Source of the DNA: an uncultured Lacibacter sp.
Lineage (GTDB): Bacteria; Bacteroidota; Bacteroidia; Chitinophagales; Chitinophagaceae
Direction: 5' to 3'
DNA: 7,363 nt
Assembly: GCF_946479605.1 (NCBI RefSeq)
Contig: NZ_CAMLGT010000194.1
Coordinates: forward strand, 1-7,363
A program made the position numbers and the translations under genes. The notes under the pieces were generated by a model, which did not search any database, was not told the origin of the DNA, and was given only the letters and a program-made list of their open reading frames with translations. Positions 6,168 through 7,363 of this stretch are shown one piece after another. Every line of letters starts with the position of its first letter. The stretch's first letter is position 1.

Positions 6168-7363
6168 ATGCATCCGCACATCCAACGTTTACTGCAGTGT
6201 ATTGACCTCGAAGAAAAAGAACAGGCCAACCGTTACAAACTCGATCAAACACATTCGCTCAAACAACTCAAAGCCGAAGGACTGGCTTTGCATCCGATTG
6301 TTGTTACACGGAAGAATTTCGGCTATGCCGATTATCCGGAGATCACGTTTAAACTTCCGTTTCCGCCGGAAGCAAACATGTTTCGTGATGGTGCGGCGAT
6401 AGAATGTTTTATTACAGGTGAAGAACCCATCAAAGGCGTGCTACTGAACCTTGATGGAAAGAATGGTGAGTTCCGTTTGTTTGCTCCTGATTTCCCCGAC
6501 TGGATCGAAGATGATGGCGTGGGTATTAAACTGGCGCCCGATACACGCACCACCAGCATCATGAAAAAAGCGTTGCAGGAACTGGAGCACCACAAAGCCA
6601 ACTATCAACTGTTTCAGCAATTACACGACAGCAATGCATCAACAGAACACACACTGCAGCATTCAACTCATTCTGCACAGTTCAGGAATAAAGGGTTGAA
6701 TGAAAGTCAGCAGCAGGCAGTAACTGCGATTCTCAACAACGAGCATGTAAGCATTGTGCATGGTCCGCCCGGCACAGGCAAAACCACTACACTCATTGAA
6801 GCCATTGTGCAACTGGTACAAAAAGGTGAGAAAGTATTGGTATCTGCACCCAGCAATACCGCTGTTGATCATTTAGCAAAAGGATTATTGCAGCAAGGCA
6901 TTAATCTGTTGCGTGTAGGTAACGCAACCAAAGTGGATGAACTCATTTTCAATCATACGCCTGAAGGCAAACTCAACAACAGCAAAGCGCTGAAAGAAAT
7001 AAAAGAACTGAAAAAAAGAGCTGAAGAGTTTCGACGCATGGCGCTGAAATACAAACGCAGCTTTGGCAAAGCAGAACGGGAACAACGTAGTTTACTGTTT
7101 AAAGAAGTAAAGAACATCCGTACCGAAATAAAAAAACTGCAACACTACAACGAAGAAAAACTGTTTGATGACGCACAGGTTATTGCAGGAACGCCGATTG
7201 GTTTGTATGATGCTGAATTAGGCAACAGAACATTTACCACACTGGTGATTGATGAAGCCGGGCAATGCATTGAACCATTGGCCTGGTGTATTTTTCCATT
7301 GGCTGAAAAAATAGTTTTAGCAGGCGATCACTGGCAGTTACCTCCCACTGTGTTAAGCAATGA
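6168..7363 (+). CDS. IGHMBP2/UPF1-like superfamily 1 helicase, N-terminal 398 residues (cut by right edge)
   Basis: An ATP-dependent 5'-3' type DNA/RNA helicase of the IGHMBP2 (SMUBP-2) family, open to the window end. The N-terminal beta-barrel region has SLKQLKAEGLALHPIVV (30-46), aligning with the human IGHMBP2 segment 'SLKELQSRGVCLLKLQV'. RecA domain 1 follows: LNESQQQAV (177-185, Q motif); Walker A HGPPGTGKTT (198-207, K205); motif Ia VSAPSNTAVDHL (225-236); a charged coiled-coil stalk at about 272-326, as in the 1B/stalk insertion of UPF1-like enzymes; Walker B VIDEAGQ (360-366); and motif III LAGDHWQLPPT (384-394). RecA domain 2 with motifs IV-VI lies beyond the edge. The start at ATG 6168 is the only in-frame ATG after a stop at 6141-6143. 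Bacterial members are poorly characterised; roles in replication, repair or RNA metabolism are inference. A His/Ser/Thr-rich linker (about 153-170) precedes the ATPase core. Confidence 0.92.
   Translation, partial: MHPHIQRLLQCIDLEEKEQANRYKLDQTHSLKQLKAEGLALHPIVVTRKNFGYADYPEITFKLPFPPEANMFRDGAAIECFITGEEPIKGVLLNLDGKNGEFRLFAPDFPDWIEDDGVGIKLAPDTRTTSIMKKALQELEHHKANYQLFQQLHDSNASTEHTLQHSTHSAQFRNKGLNESQQQAVTAILNNEHVSIVHGPPGTGKTTTLIEAIVQLVQKGEKVLVSAPSNTAVDHLAKGLLQQGINLLRVGNATKVDELIFNHTPEGKLNNSKALKEIKELKKRAEEFRRMALKYKRSFGKAEREQRSLLFKEVKNIRTEIKKLQHYNEEKLFDDAQVIAGTPIGLYDAELGNRTFTTLVIDEAGQCIEPLAWCIFPLAEKIVLAGDHWQLPPTVLSN

Overview
The window looks like a chromosomal piece of a Bacteroidota bacterium, most likely Chitinophagaceae or a close relative. 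Base composition is moderate (judged by eye, low-to-mid 40s % GC). Shine-Dalgarno sequences are essentially absent before the genes. Several starts are preceded by the Bacteroidota-type -7 box (TAnnTTTG), some with a TTTG-like -33 element. The encoded proteins have a typical environmental Bacteroidota flavour. The genus is inference only. No rRNA, tRNA, CRISPR array, insertion sequence or prophage gene is visible, and no stretch longer than 140 bases lacks a gene.

Layout. Positions 1-4371 are all on the minus strand. Read in transcription order from the right they are: a secreted PD40 beta-propeller protein; a PhnB-like VOC protein followed after 38 bases by an endonuclease III homologue; an alpha/beta hydrolase followed after 18 bases by a YjaB-like GNAT acetyltransferase; and a compact HipA-like kinase whose end overlaps the start of a DUF3037 gene cut by the left edge. 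Candidate promoters before the VOC, hydrolase and kinase genes suggest separate short transcription units. From 4512 rightwards the plus strand carries a secreted GH20 beta-N-acetylhexosaminidase. Thirty bases later comes an IGHMBP2/UPF1-like superfamily 1 helicase, cut by the right edge after motif III.

How the genes fit together. Most are independent housekeeping or accessory functions: DNA repair (Nth), nucleic-acid unwinding (helicase), amino-sugar release (GH20), small-molecule acetylation and ester or amide hydrolysis. The GH20 gene has no SusC/SusD, sulfatase or transporter neighbours here, so this is not a recognisable polysaccharide utilisation locus. The only tightly coupled pair with a plausible joint, poorly understood role is the HipA-like kinase plus DUF3037 protein. 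I found no clear evidence of a wholly new system; that pair and the apparently leaderless plus-strand genes are the most worthwhile leads.
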